Assembly: GCA_013398015.1 (NCBI GenBank) | Contig: VZRR01012420.1 | Span: forward strand, 1,214,874-1,278,873 | Source: Oreocharis arfaki | Taxonomy: Eukaryota > Chordata > Aves > Passeriformes > Paramythiidae | DNA length: 64,000 nucleotides | Direction: 5' to 3' | In this document: positions 37,465 to 50,800 of the stretch, in pieces | Position numbering within the stretch: the stretch's first letter is position 1 | How the letters are laid out: each line of letters begins with the position of its first letter | Translations under genes and position numbers: made by a program | Notes under the pieces: generated by a model | Told to the model about the DNA's origin: nothing | Seen by the model: only the letters and a program-made list of their open reading frames with translations | Database searches by the model: none

Positions 37465-37725
37465 ATGGAATCTTAGAATAATTTGAGTTGGAAGAGACCT
37501 TTAAGGGTCTAGTCAAACCTCGGTGCTGTGGGCACGTACACCTTCAGTTTCAGCAGGTTGCTCAGAGCCCTATCCAAGGTGCCCTTGAACGTTTCTGGAG
37601 ATGGGGCATCCACCACCTCTCTGGGCAACCAGTGTTTTATCACCCCTATTGTAAAAAAATTCTTCCTTACATTTAATCTAAATTGATGTTCTTTGTTTAA
37701 AACCATTAGCCCTGGGATAAGACAT
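37465..37725 (-). mobile_element. CR1 LINE 3' fragment (minus strand)
   Basis: The plus strand shows GGAATCTTAGAATAATTTGA, GTTGGAAGAGACCTTTAAGG, CAGGTTGCTCAGAGCCCTAT, CACCACCTCTCTGGGCAACC, AATTCTTCCTTACATTTAAT and TTTAAAACCATTAGCCCTGG. These appear in the order expected for a reverse-complement CR1 tail. Moderately diverged and 5'-truncated near 37725. Confidence 0.92.
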
Positions 37726-40367
37726 TTCACTTAGACAAAGGCCCAAGAAATCCTACCCCACTGAAATAATACAGGTTTCACCCTAGGTGTGTTCAATGAC
37801 ACATTTTACATTCTACATCTTTTCTCCTTCCTGTTCATGGGACTTTGCCATGGCTTTTGCCTTTTCTGTTTCAACACTGCTTGTGTTGATCAAACTCCCA
37901 TGGAGGTTTCAACACTTCACCCCCACATCTTGGCATATTAACAAAAAAATACATTTTTGTGGTCCAAATCCAGGAGGAAGAGCCCGCTGATCATTCATTA
38001 CCAAACTTCTTGTGTAAAATGTGAAGAAGATATTCCTAGTTGTGTTGCTGCTGATATTTGGCTATTTCTTCTGATTGTGTCTTGCTCATTATTGTAGATG
38101 TTGCTCCAATACCTTGTCAGGTCCTGGGTGCAGAGGTGGGATCTGGCAGAGGCAGGCTCATGACAGTTCCTGCTCTCAGAATATGGTGCTATCACAGAGT
38201 ACAGTGTCAAATACACTGCTCTCTTCAGTGTTAAATTGCTTCCACAAACTGCATTCCCTTGCTCTTCCTCAGGGCTTGAGTGTCAGTCTTTCCACAGTGG
38301 GATCCATCCATCTAGCACATTATCTGAGGTAGCTGTCTGGAATTCTTTTATAGCTGATGAAGAAAAACAGGAAATGGAACTTTCTGGAGTGCAATTAATC
38401 TCATTCTAAAGACAATTTTAAAATGGGTGAGATTAATCACCTCTTGCAATGCCTGAAACATTTTGCTGACCACAAAGGAGACCTCATGGAACTAATTTAA
38501 ATGTAGGTATTTGCACTGAAAACACCTGAGGAATGGGAAACTTTCTGCCTGACCTGAGGGGCAAGGATCAAAGCCACGTTAGGACAGCTAAATGTTGATA
38601 TGTTCACGTACGGTTCATTGTGTGCAGCAGGCATTTAGCTTCTGTTCATAGTCAGTGGAGATTTAGTCAATGCAATCAATAGATTTTAGGGTGGAACTCA
38701 TCCAACCAGATGTGAGGGTCTGCTTTACATGGAGATAAATCACAGCTGCAGCTCCACTGAACAACTCTCCCTTGTCTATAGCAGAAGCCATCTCTGGTAA
38801 ATGTCTGCAGTAAAAGCCACGTTCAGACAGATGAGTTCTACATCTACAGGCAACAGGAATATGATTCTTATTATTACATAGGCTTGTATTAATATGAGGC
38901 TCAATTCTAATTCTCTTTCCTCAAGAGCTTTATATATGTGACTACTTAGTATCCCAGGCCATGACCAGCCTACAGTCATCCCTGACATTATGCTGAAGAA
39001 AATAATATTTCACTAGCTTTAAGATCTTTCTCTAGTTGGGATTCTTGAGTTTAGCTTTCCACCTTCCTTTAGTTCTCTGTTTTGCCTTGGCCTTTATCTC
39101 CCCGAGCCCCCCCATAAATTTGGTTTTGATTTATGATTGTAATTGGAATTGGTCTTGAGGTCACATTCAAACCCAGAAAAAACTACCTGTTGTACTGGGC
39201 TTCAAATCTAAGGCTGTGATTGACTCTGTTTTCCCTTTGTCTTTTGTATTTACCTGGGCACAGGAGCTACTGTGCTGGGAGTTTGCCAGCATCAGTCCCG
39301 TTTCTTCCTGTTTCTGAATTTCTGTCCATTTGTATTGCTCCTCTTGACTCCATCACTCAAAATTACCTCCCAAAATCAATAAACATGCAACACTGTTTTC
39401 TAGGTGTCTTTTAGGGATCAGAAAACCCTTTGAGGGTGGCTTGAACATTGTCCTTTTAAAGCCTGTAACAAGTGTAGAAGGTCAATTTGAATGACCTGGT
39501 GTGAATGAGCGTGATCATGAGGGTCATTCATGGGCCCAGACAGTTTTTTAAGTGCCACAGTTTTCTGTATAAAACTGGGGACTTAGCAGAGATGTAAGCA
39601 CCACTCAGTATTTTCAAGGGCATGTTCACTTTCATACACCAGCTGAAGCAGGAAACCAGCATAATGGAACCTAATGCTGAAAATCATCAGAAAACTGTAT
39701 GAAATCTGGATGCATGCAAATGCCCTGACGTAAAGAAGTGTATTTGGGTGGTGGTGTATTCCTTTAACAGCTGCTAGTTTGTGTTTTGCTTGTTTTTGCA
39801 GAAATACTGAGCCAGCAACCTCTTTTAGTCATGTCAGTGCAAATGTAGAATAAATCTATTACAGCCAGAAGAACAATTGGATTTGGCTGCCGCACCACAA
39901 GCTTGTTCTGGACCCAATACAAAATCTTTTTATTTTTATGGATATTCTGCTAGTACCAGAGGCCAGGATCAAGGCCCTGCACCTCTGGTGAGGTACTTGC
40001 TCTCACAACACACTTGTCCTCCCAGTAGGGTAAGACAGCTTGAGGAGTGGAGTAAATAGGAGAGATGGAGATCCTGGCAAAATAACAAGTGAGCACCAAT
40101 CTATCCCAGAGCTGCCTGTATTCACACCATGGTGGTCATGTCCTGTTTCCTTCATGCTGGGAGCTGGTTTATTCAAATGTGGAGGCTTTCCTTCCCACCC
40201 TGCTTCTCAAAGACCAGAGAGGATTTTTTCCTCTCTCATAAATCCAGTTAATTGGGTAACAAATCCAGTGCAGATGAGCTGGGGAAGGCATGCAAGCGAA
40301 GGGCTGTCTTTCTGCATGGTGTAGGTTGTGTGTGATACTGGGGCTGTAGAGGGTAGTTGACAACTGC

Positions 40368-40500
40368 AACCATAAAACCATTTAGTTTGGAAGGTTTTAG
40401 AGGTCTCCAGTCCACAGAGCAAGGTTAACTTCAAACTTAAATCAGGTTGCTTGGGGCTGTATCCAGTTGAGTTTTGTGCATCTCCAAGATCTGAACTCCA
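40368..40500 (-). mobile_element. CR1 LINE 3' fragment (minus strand)
   Basis: The plus strand reads CATAAAACCATTTAGTTTGG, AAGGTTTTAGAGGTCTCCAG, GAGCAAGGTTAACTTCAAAC, AATCAGGTTGCTTGGGGCTG and GTTGAGTTTTGTGCATCTCC. This corresponds block by block to a CR1 subfamily tail (GGTTGGAAAAGACCTCTGGAG...GGTTGCTCAGGGC...GTCGAGTTTTGA...). Decayed, with a small deletion in the middle. Confidence 0.82.
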
Positions 40501-43500
40501 TTATATTGTGGGGAGCAGTAAATTTTGTTGCTCTTCAGAGAATATGTTGTTTAATGTGTTACACATAATGTGCAGACTTCTTGGCAGTCATGGAGAGCTT
40601 TCTTCCTTCCCACTCCTCTCAGTCCTAAATGTGCACGGACAGAAGTGAGGTGTAACATCTAGACAGAGATGTTGGGCAGGTCAGCCCACTGTCAAGGAAA
40701 CAATATTCACATTTAGCCAAAAAGGAAGTTGTGTGTCTCTAGGCTAACTCAAACCAGTGTTGTCTGTGTTTGGAGTACTGACACTGGGAAATGCTAGGGA
40801 TAGTTTTCATTAATCAGTAGAGTTCGTTGAAGATAGGAAACCTTTCACAATGACTTTTTTTTTTTAAACAGATGTAGTAATTTGCTATTTCCACCAATTT
40901 TTCATCATTCAGAAGAATCATTCAGTCTCAACTGTTCAACTCCTTCTCAGTTTCCCATCTCTTTCTCCCTGTCCCTCACCCAATCCCATCTTCCTTCTTT
41001 CCCTTGGTGGGATCCATCACCTCACTACTGAAGAACAGCACCAATCATTGGATCGTCCAGCTCTGTTTTGTGTGTGATCCATCAGCCTTTCCTACTTGAC
41101 ATGACTGGGACAGCAGAGTTCAGTCTGACTTAAAATCCCTTGACCTAAGTTCTGATAGCAGGTTGATGGAGCTGGCATGACAAGTTGTCTCTTAGCTCAT
41201 CCATAGCTGTATTTACTTTTTGGTCTTTTTTTACCCTGTAAAAAAAAAATTGGATTTTGACATTGAGTTCACCTATGTCAGGATTAAAAATGTGCTTCTA
41301 ATTCCCCTAGAGTAAGGATTCGTCAAGAATTACTTTATCCATATGGAACAAGGTAGTTTAGGTGCAAGAATTATCTCTGAATCACCTTCTGTTCCAGTGT
41401 CATTAGTGTTTCTTTTTCGGTTGCACGGCTCCCTGATGCCAGGGAATATGGCATCCAGGGGTAAGGTCCTTCCACTGGGCCACCTGTCACTTTTGGGCAA
41501 GGTTTTTTGGGTCCCTACGCAAACAAATCCTTGTGGGAGAAGCTTGTAGAGCTGTTGAGATTCAGGCCCACACACTCGTGAGTCACAGTTCCTGATCGCT
41601 CTTTGCCCAGGGGTGGTGATGGTATTGGGAAAGAGTGATTTATTGATGACCTGTGGAGGTAACAGCTTCCTTGTGGTGACTCAGCTGTTCTCTCAAGAAA
41701 GAGGGAATAAGAAGTGGAGGTGGACACCCATTTCTCTTCCCAGAAAGGTTACAAACAGAACTAACATCTGTCCCTGGTCTCAGTGGTAGGAGGAAGTGGT
41801 TTAGGAGCACAGCATAGTCTATGACCTGCATGTTGCTTCATGCACAGCCTGAATCACATCTGCAGCTGTTGTTCCCAGAGTCAAGACGATAATACCATGT
41901 CCTTGTTTGCAGCTCCATTTGCTGCCAGTGTTGATAACCAAGAAATTAAAGATGGGAACTCTTGGTGTGAAAATAAATGGACAGCAACTTTCTGTAGCAA
42001 TTGAGCACACAGCCAGGGCTGAATTCCTGAGTCACCACATTTCCCAGCAAACAGGAAGAGAAAGAACATTGCTCCCAGAGACCAAAGAAGGACATAATCA
42101 CCTCCAAAGCAACATTTTGTTGGACACTGTAGGGAAAATCTGCTGTTATAGAGTTATAGAAAACTACCTTATAGTTTTCTGGAAACAGTAACTCTAAAGA
42201 AAACATCATTAGGATGAGTGAAGAAAAGAGATTTTGAGCAGATGGAAATCTGTCTTCATTGGCAGTGCTTGTTTTCACTTATTCTACCATGAGTTAATTT
42301 CCCATCAACTTAAAGTAGATAATGTGTTTATTAGCATTAATCTGAGATCTCCATCAGTGTTTGTTCCAGGCTATGAAGACGGAGTTTCTGTTTTCCTAGA
42401 GGGCTTTTTAATTGCAAAAATGATGTTATAGCACGATTGGAAGATGATGCAAGATAAATTCAGGCTATACATGAAGTGCAATAGCAGATCAGAGATCTGC
42501 TGGAAGAATTAGCACAAGGAATTATCAATTTTCCACTTGTCATTTTTAAACCAAACTTGGAGAATTTTCTAGAAGACAGCTGTGGGCTGCAGCTTAGCTG
42601 CAAAATATGGGCTAAATCAATAATTTTGTATATTCTTGGCTGTTGATTAGGCAGGACTTCAAGTTATGGCCAGGAATATATTGGGTTTGGGGGTTGTTGT
42701 TTTCTTGGTTTTTGTTTTTTTTGTTTTTTAATTTATCAGCAGATAAGCAAATGAGCAATGAAGTAACTCAAGAAAATGAGTTTTACTTGTATCTTAACTG
42801 TATTGTTAACATCATAATGTAACAACAGAAGTAGTAGCAGTTACAGTAATTGTGGTGGGATGCTTAAGACTAAATGTAGATGTCTTCCATGTAAATATCT
42901 AAATGTGTCATTTCAGTCTCCTCAGATGCTGGTATAAACCACTGCTGCAGGACCATTGATGATCTTGAGCTCATCCTGAAGTAAATGAGACAGCGATTTA
43001 TCACACCCTGATTACCAGCGATTGTGCCAAATAAATAGATATCCCCTGACTGTAACAGGAGCTTCAATACATGGCTTAGATGTAGAAATCTACATTACAA
43101 ACACTGAGGTGAATCCTAATCATATTGTTGAAGGCTTTGTGGGGATAATAACTTTGTGAAGTACTCTGGACATCAGGATAGAACAGAACCATCGTTTTTG
43201 GCCTTGAGATGACTACGCCAAATGCTAAATCTCAGACAGTCTAAAGTCTGAAACACCCTTCTCAAGGCATGTAAACACATGATCCAAGATCACCAAATTT
43301 CTGCAGTGCCGGATTCTGATTCAGTCTGGTGCCTAAAACTTCTTGCGATGCCTTTTAGGCTCACCTTCTGGTGACCTCTGCTGATGTCCCCTGAGGTTCA
43401 CATGCATTCAGAAGGTAAATCTCATTTAACAGGTTTGCAGGACTGGGCTCAGAAATTGTTGCTGATCTTTCTGGTCAATGGAGTCCCTACATGGACGGAC

Positions 43501-43797
43501 AAATAATGATTGCCAGAATGTGGTGTTTTGTTTTTGTTTTTTTTCTTATTGGAAATGTCTCCAAGTCAATGTTATCCTATTCAGAACACAAACACCTAGC
43601 TGTATCTCTTCAGTTATTCAAAAAAGCAATTGCAAGATGGTCATTTCTTCAGCTGTCAGCTCTGTTGAAGAGTGGGATGTAATTTTTAGGTGTCCATGCA
43701 GTCTCTTTGCCACTGATCCTGTAAGGAGAACAGATGGACCTGTCTGATGTCTGCCTTGTCCAGAGGGAAAAAAGAATGATTTTCAGCCCACTTGGTT

Positions 43798-43818
43798 AAA
43801 AAAAAAAAAAAAAAAAAA
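43798..43818. repeat. Poly(A) run of 21
   Basis: Uninterrupted run of 21 A, followed by AGAAGGGAGAGGAAAAATAA and then a purine-rich stretch to about 44045. CR1 elements lack poly(A) tails and no retrocopy is recognisable upstream, so I treat it as a mononucleotide repeat. Confidence 0.9.
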
Positions 43819-44672
43819 GAAGGGAGAGGAAAAATAAGCAATAAAGCCCATGTTTTTTAGAGTGAGGTAAGACAGCAGTAGCTCAGGGAAGGAGCCAGCA
43901 GCTTTGAAAGCAGTTCCAGTGATGGTGACAAAACGGCAGCTGAGCTGGAGAAGGAGGAAAGGGAGATGTTGGAAACAGACTTGCAAAAAGGAGAGGAAAA
44001 AGGAATAATGTCATTGTGAGACATAAAAGAGAAGGAGGAGGGGAATTAAGATTACTCTGGTAGGTGAATGTTTTAGAAGAGCTTGGTGACGGTGCTGCTT
44101 GTATAGAGAAAACGACTTAATTGCCCTCCTGGTGCTTTGGTGGCTGTTTAAGGCAAGTTGCCTATTTTCCTCTAATTGCAAACTGTCTACAGTGTGAAAC
44201 CTGATGTTGTTGCTGGTCTCCAGGGAGACCCTGTGTGCTCTGGGTGGGCTGAGAACAGCCCAAGACCTGGTCACTAGTGAGGAATCTTGCCCCGGTAATA
44301 GTGGAAAGCAGATGTTTGTTGCTTGAACTATTCCTGCTCTGCAGAGAGCCAGGGGACTGTGATTTCTGAGGTGTATCCATTATCTTTGTACATGTCATGG
44401 TTGTCATCTCTTGGCAGCACAGAGCTGTGAGTTACATCCTGACATCTAAAGAGCAGGACATTGAAGCTTCTTTTGTTATTCCAGTGCAGGGCAGAGCCCT
44501 CAGAGCTGAAATCCTAGGACAGTGTGCTTTGTGGCGATTTGGGGCTGAGTGAACCTCCCTCTCTCCCCTACATGCTCATGGATCAGCTGCAAATCCTGAA
44601 GAAAATCTAAAGAATAGAGAGACCAAAGAAGCAGCATTTTCCAGGCATGTTAAATGTAAGAGAAAAGAGGAA

Positions 44673-44860
44673 TAGCTTAGAATAAGAGTCGTTAAGGCTG
44701 GAAAAGACTTTCAAGATCATCAAGTCCAGCCTTTGACTGAATACCACCATGCCCAATAAACCATATCATGAAGTGCCATGTCTATTTGTTTTTTGAACAT
44801 TTTCAGGGATGGTGACTCCACTACTTCATTCTCAAACCTAAACTTCATTCTCAAACCTGA
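44673..44860 (-). mobile_element. CR1 LINE 3' fragment with internal 19-bp duplication
   Basis: Reverse-complement CR1 tail: GTTAAGGCTGGAAAAGACTT, TCAAGATCATCAAGTCCAGC, ATACCACCATGCCCAATAAA, GAAGTGCCATGTCTATTTG, TTGAACATTTTCAGGGATGG, TGACTCCACTACTTC. Near the right edge the unit ACTTCATTCTCAAACCTAA repeats with a 19-bp period (44823-44858), a duplication absent from the family consensus that I recall. Confidence 0.9.
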
Positions 44861-47800
44861 GAGTTCAGAGGACTGGGAGAAGCACATAATTAGTTGATGA
44901 TTTTAGCTGTTCTGTTTTCATGACCTGACAGCACTTCTCTTCAATAAATTTCAGTTTCTTCTGTATCTCATAAAATGCTGTACCCTGCAACACAGTATCA
45001 AGGCGCAAGACCTTTTGTAATTCTCGGTTGCTGGTTTTGTATAATTTACAGGATGTTCCCTGCAGGTTGGTGTTTTCTGGTTTGTTTTTTTGGGTTTTTT
45101 TTTAAAATGAGGCAGAGGAAAGTCCCTGGCCTTTCTCTGAGTCAGCAAATCTAGCATAAAATCAGGGTTTTAGCTGGAGATAAATCTTCATGTCATGACA
45201 CCCTTTTTAAGCCCCCAAATCATTTTTAGTGGCGATAAGATCATTATTAGCAGTGTGCAGTCATGTGACAATCTAGAATGAATAGGAGGTGAGTGTGACA
45301 GCAAAGGTTATGTCTGACATACCTGTGTATGAAATAGTGTAGTACCACACAGTCACTGCAGCCCCTGTTCCTGTTTGGATGTAGCAAATACTTTTTTTAC
45401 TAACCCAGAAATTAGTTGTAATGTATTTATCCATACTATAGAAACACCTTCAGGGACAAGCAGAGATGAACGCCTTTTGGGCTCTGCATCCTTGTACTCC
45501 CAGAGTATTCCAGAGTTCCTCCAGCACTTTTAGGTCCCACAACAGCTCTTCCATAAAACCTCCAGCCTTCTTTTGAGAAGCTGATGAAGCATGGACACAC
45601 CTCCCCTCCTCAGAGAGATGCAGTCTATCCTGCCTAGCCATCCCTTGGCCTCTGCACTGCCCAGACAGACCAAAGAGGATCGTTGTCCCAAGCTGGGGCC
45701 AAATTCGTGCATAACAAGACACAGAAAAATCTATGATTTCCAGCTGGGGCAAGTATAATTTAACAAGTAAGCAGTTGTGCTTACTGTAATAATCCATGGT
45801 CTAAGTGCTCCAGTATTATCATTAGTGTTGTGCATGTATGGCACAGAGACAGACCTCCTGCAAGGGAAGACGGGAAGGAGCATAGTGCTGGATTTTCTGG
45901 TTCCCACAGACTGCTCCTTCCTTGCTCAAGGGTCAGAGAGTGAAAAGGAGAGTGTGAAAAAAGTGGGCCAGTAAACAGGAGAAGATGGTATCACTGGTGG
46001 AAAAGAGACTAGTGTCACTCCAGAATCACCAATGGCTCAACATTGATAAATGTTCCTTGATAACTGGGGATTAAGCCCTTTGTGGTTGTTTTGGGAAGAC
46101 ATTGGGAATTAAAGGTCAGGTTCAACTTGAGAGACTGTCCCCTCTAACTGGCCTTTAAATGAAGTTCAAAAGCCATCTGCAAGGCTGACATCCTAACTGA
46201 CAGTGTCTTCACCTATGCCACAGATTAAATGACATTCTTAGGGCACCTCTGTTTTGTCACTGTTCCTGAGAGGGTGAACTCCAAGCCCAGGCAGGGCTCA
46301 GTGGGAGTGCAAGTTGTGGACACACAAACTGTTAATTGTGCTATTTTCACTCCCAGAGAGAGAAGACAAACCAACTAAAGGCTGTCGTGTTTCAGCGCTA
46401 ATTCAGCTTCTTTTATATCAACTCAGCTCACCGGGGATGAAGGAGCTACTGACTTTGGGACCTGGGGACTGTTCTGCTCATAGTGCTGGAGAGATGGAGT
46501 AAAAATTTGATGGCATTAATTCAAGAACATGTATTGTTCTATGTCTGATGTGTCACACATGGTCAGTCCAGCAGCTGTACTTGTATACAGCTGGCTGCTC
46601 ATGCACAGCCTGTGATGGGGTGGGATATTTGTGTCCAATACTCCTCTTTGCTGGGACTGGTTGGGTTTGTGTTTCTGGAGGTCCCATCCATTTTACTCTC
46701 ACACCATGGTTTTCAGCCACAATTCACTCAGATTCTTGTGCAAGCTCCTGGTAGATTAGATGGATTTGTTTGATTCAGTTCACCTGAACTCTGTGGTTCC
46801 TTCTCATCTTCCCTGGCCTACTGACACAGGGGGATTGGAGAGCTTAAAAATGCAGCCTGTGTGCATCTCCTGCCACCACCTGTGGTCTCTCTCACCTCTG
46901 CCTTCCTGCAGTGGCCCATCTCTGATGGAAAAGCAGAGGATTTAAGGGAGGCAATCAAAAATAGAGAATCATGTAACACTGAGGTTTTCCTCCTTTTCTG
47001 GGCCACCATGAGCCGTTGAACAATAGCATTTCATGGCAGCTGCTGCTGGATTTTGGAGATATATGGGCTAAATCTGATGCACAGACCTCGAGGTGGGTTG
47101 TGATCCTTCAGCTGGCAAGTGCTCACGTATGTTGTTTTTGTTGTTGATTTATGCAGACAGGCTGAGTTTGGCTTTGTTTCTGGCAACTCTGGAAAGCAAA
47201 GCCTGTTTTCATGTCTCTGGATCCCATATGTGGTGCTGCTGCAAGCAGGGAATGGGGGCAGAATTGGCACAGGTGCTGGATGCTACTGGCCTGTCCAGCT
47301 CTCCCAATATACATCATCTCAACAAGTGGCTTTTGTTGCAAGGTACTTGGTTTAACTGGGGGGGAAAGTGACTGTGAGGAGAGATGGGCTGGAAGGGCCG
47401 GAAAGGGAAATGAGGTTTAGTCATTCAATGCTCAAAACTTGTTACAGTGAGATGACACTGATAACTGCAGCTTGGAGGGTCAATGGCTGAACTTTGCTAA
47501 TTTTTCATTTATTTGGAAGGAGGAGCAAGCAAGGAAAATGGAAAGGAGCAAGCATGTTCATGGGAAGTAGGACTTTAAATAAAATGTTTGTGTGGCAGCA
47601 GCAGCAAGAACGTAGTTAGAGTGTGTGATCTCAAGAAAATGCAAATAAAAAATTGGTCTTTGCTCAAAGACCTTACAATTTTAGTGTAGTAGGGGAATTT
47701 ACAAGTGGATCCAGAAGAAGAGGGGTGAAACAAGACGCACTGGCAATACTCACAGTTTGCCCTCAATATTAACTCTTAATAATGTTGTATATACTACAGG

Positions 47801-50800
47801 AACAGTTTGTTTGAAGAAAAGCTATTAGAAAAGTCAGCAAGGCAGCTTCATGCATCTTTGCCTCTTCCAGATTATGCTAGAGCAGCCAATAGATTTGGGG
47901 TGAGTTCAATAAAGACCTGACACACGATCAGTAAAGGCCGGCACAGATCTGTGAGAAGCTGCTATTCCCAGCAGGCAGCAAGGGAAAGCACGGGAGGAAC
48001 CGTGACTCAGGGCTGTGTTGCTCTGTCAGGGTGGTCTTGTAGTGCTCAGGCTGTGCTCTGGCACCAGGGCTGAAGCCCAGCCCCCATCGGTAAAGCTTTC
48101 CTAAGGACAATGTGCTGCGATTTGAAAAACATGGGTGCTCCTAGGGGAGCTCCTCAGCTCCGTGTCAGCTCTTCAGTCTTAGCTGGAAATACCAGGAGAT
48201 AGATCCTGGATAAAACTTGCCAGGTCCAAAGAGCTTCCTTCAGTAGTGAACAAATGGGCACTTTCTGCTGGAAGGTGTTTGTTGTGTCTCGGGAAAACAG
48301 CTATGAGCCCCACTAGCTCTCTTGATTCAGCTGCAGAAGGATTTTCCAGAAGGATCCTTGTCTCGTCTGTAAATACACTGGAGGTTATCCCTGACAACAG
48401 AAATGGAAAGAAAAATGAGTGAGCAGCTCTGAATAGTGCACTGGAGGCTCTCAGAGAAACAGTGTGATTTCCATGTAGCATAAGCTGAGCTGGAACTTGG
48501 CTGAATATTCTGGTGAAGATGAAGTGAACTAAAAGATACACTGGCTGCAGAGAGGCCCGTAGTACATAAATGCCAAAAATATGTTTCTGGCAAAGCTGTA
48601 AGACATTCTGCCTATCTTTATCGTTCAGTTTTTTTGTCCTTTGGCTCTGTAGCCTGAATTCTCCAGGGAAGAGCAGAGGTGGGAAATCAGAATTATAAGT
48701 GTGCAACTAATTTTAGAAATGCCGCTATGGCACACCACTGCTCACTGATTTATTTAAATCTCTGGCTAGAAAATTGCTGGTTGTAGAGGAATGAGCTTAT
48801 TCTGGAGACAACAATTGAAAAACATTAAAATTGAGATGGGTAAAATGCCTTTTGGATTTCCGTCATTTCTCATAGTAGTCAGCTATTAAAAACCCAAACA
48901 GCTTCCTCCAAAAAATCCCCAAAGATTTCCAAGGTGCAGACAGCTTTTATGCTTCAATTCTGAGTTGGAGAACTGAAGAGGTACCAGGAGAAGCTGCTCA
49001 TTGTGTCTACATATGGCTTTAACTTGGAAGTGTAACCATTTTAAATGTCGCCATTGATTACACAAATGACCCTATTGATGTTGAACAATGTGGCTGGATA
49101 ACACACGTATTATAAACAAGAAAAGTCTGGAGTTTTCTTCTCCATTTTGGTGTTTTAAGTCAATGTCATTAAAGCAGCCTTTATCTTCCACTACTCTAAA
49201 CATGCTGTAGGGTAGAAATTTCCAGGATTACAGTACAATGCTGGTATCTCTCAAAGGACAGTAAGTATCAAACTTACCTCCAGATGTGTAATGCACTTTT
49301 ACAGGCACTGTCACTGATAGAAACAGGGACACTCCTGTAAACTCAGAGACCTAAAAGGCATAGACTCAGCCCTTCACAGCTCAAATGGAGAAGGGTTTCC
49401 AGGTTGTATCAGTTCGTATTTCTGCATTACAGTCACCTCCCAGGCGCCTTTCTGGCTGTGCAGGGGAGGGAGGTGTGATGGCTGAGCCAAAGCAGGTCCC
49501 TCTCAGAGGTGCCACATCCTTGGAGTGTGTCCCTGTGTCTCCTGTGCCTGCAGCCCTGGGCCTCCAATGGACCCAGGGAAGAGCTTCCTTTTGAGCCTCT
49601 GCTGTGTGACAGGGCAGTGAATTTAATGGCATTGTTGCCATGGCAGGAGGAGCTGAATGGGTGGTTGTGGGAGTGGTTAGGGTTTGCTACCTCTTTCCAC
49701 CTTAGGTAATCCAAGTCTTCAGTGCAAAGTATGTTTTACCCAGAATTTTTATTTTCTGCTTAAAGTTGTCAGAGTTTTTACAAACAGAATATTTTCTATA
49801 AATTGATTTTTTTCTGGATACAATGGGTTTTTGGACATGAGGGTTTTGTTTGGGAGGGAGCTTTCCTTGTTGTTTTAGACAGCACAAATCCTTCGATACA
49901 TGAGCACCTAAATTTGTTGTAAGGTGGTATGTTGTTAGCAAAGGAGATTGATATTCCAACTTTTCTGGACTACCTGGGGAACAGTAGTGAATAATAATGT
50001 AGTTCCAGAGAAGGAGAGGACAGCCTGTAATGGAGCAAACATCTTTCACTGTTGTAAGTTGAGTGATAACCAAGGCAGGTAGATGCTGGAAACAATCAAG
50101 TATAATTGTTCTGTTGGCATTTTAATAAAACCTTTTAAGCAATTAAAATGCTTTTATGAAAAACAGGTTTGGGCATCTTTTCTAAGGAGGTCTAAGCTCT
50201 AACTGCTGGTTTAAATGTTAATTATGGTTTTGTGGAGCATCTCTTCACAGCAGGTGATAAGCAGCTGAGAGGAGGCCTGGTGTGGTCAGCCCCGTGCTGG
50301 TGAGATCTTGTCTCTTTGGAGCACATGGTTCCCCTGTGGGTTCTCCTTGTTCGTGTCCATGTCCTTCTTGAAATTTTGGTCAGCCTAGGGAAGATTTATA
50401 GACCCCTCCTGCAGACTTCTTGGGGTATCTACAGTGTGTAGAGATGCGAAGAATCTGTGGGTTTCCTGTGTCATGTGAGTGAGGGCTATTTATAGCCAGG
50501 GAGGCTGAAAAGGTAGGTATTGAAAATAAGCAGATTATGTAAAGATCAGTCAAATATTCATTTTCTGTCAGGTTATAAAACAGCCTTTGTTTAAATAGGA
50601 AAGCAGAATCTTTAAGATATATCTATATTTTTTTCTGGTATTTCCTTTATCTTAGTGTTTGAAGAAAGCACAGAGATCCTTCTAGAAAAATAAGTTTCAT
50701 AACTGTTGTTGCTAGCACCTGTTTAGGAGTTAAAGAGTTGTAAAGCGATTTACAAAGAAAGCTTTCTTTTTGTATCTGCTCCTAATTAGGAAAAAAAAAC

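Larger units (their letters stand above)
37726..44672. other. Intron 1 segment, no gene recognised
   Basis: AT-leaning DNA with one CR1 fragment at 40368-40500, a pyrimidine-rich patch near 40920-41010 and a 21-base A run at 43798-43818 followed by about 230 bp of purine-rich sequence. Short frames only, with no domain recognised. Confidence 0.5.

Noticed and set aside
43798..44045. Poly(A) run followed by purine-rich DNA, considered as a retrocopy tail
   Set aside because: No transcript-like body, target-site duplication or known gene sequence upstream was recognisable.
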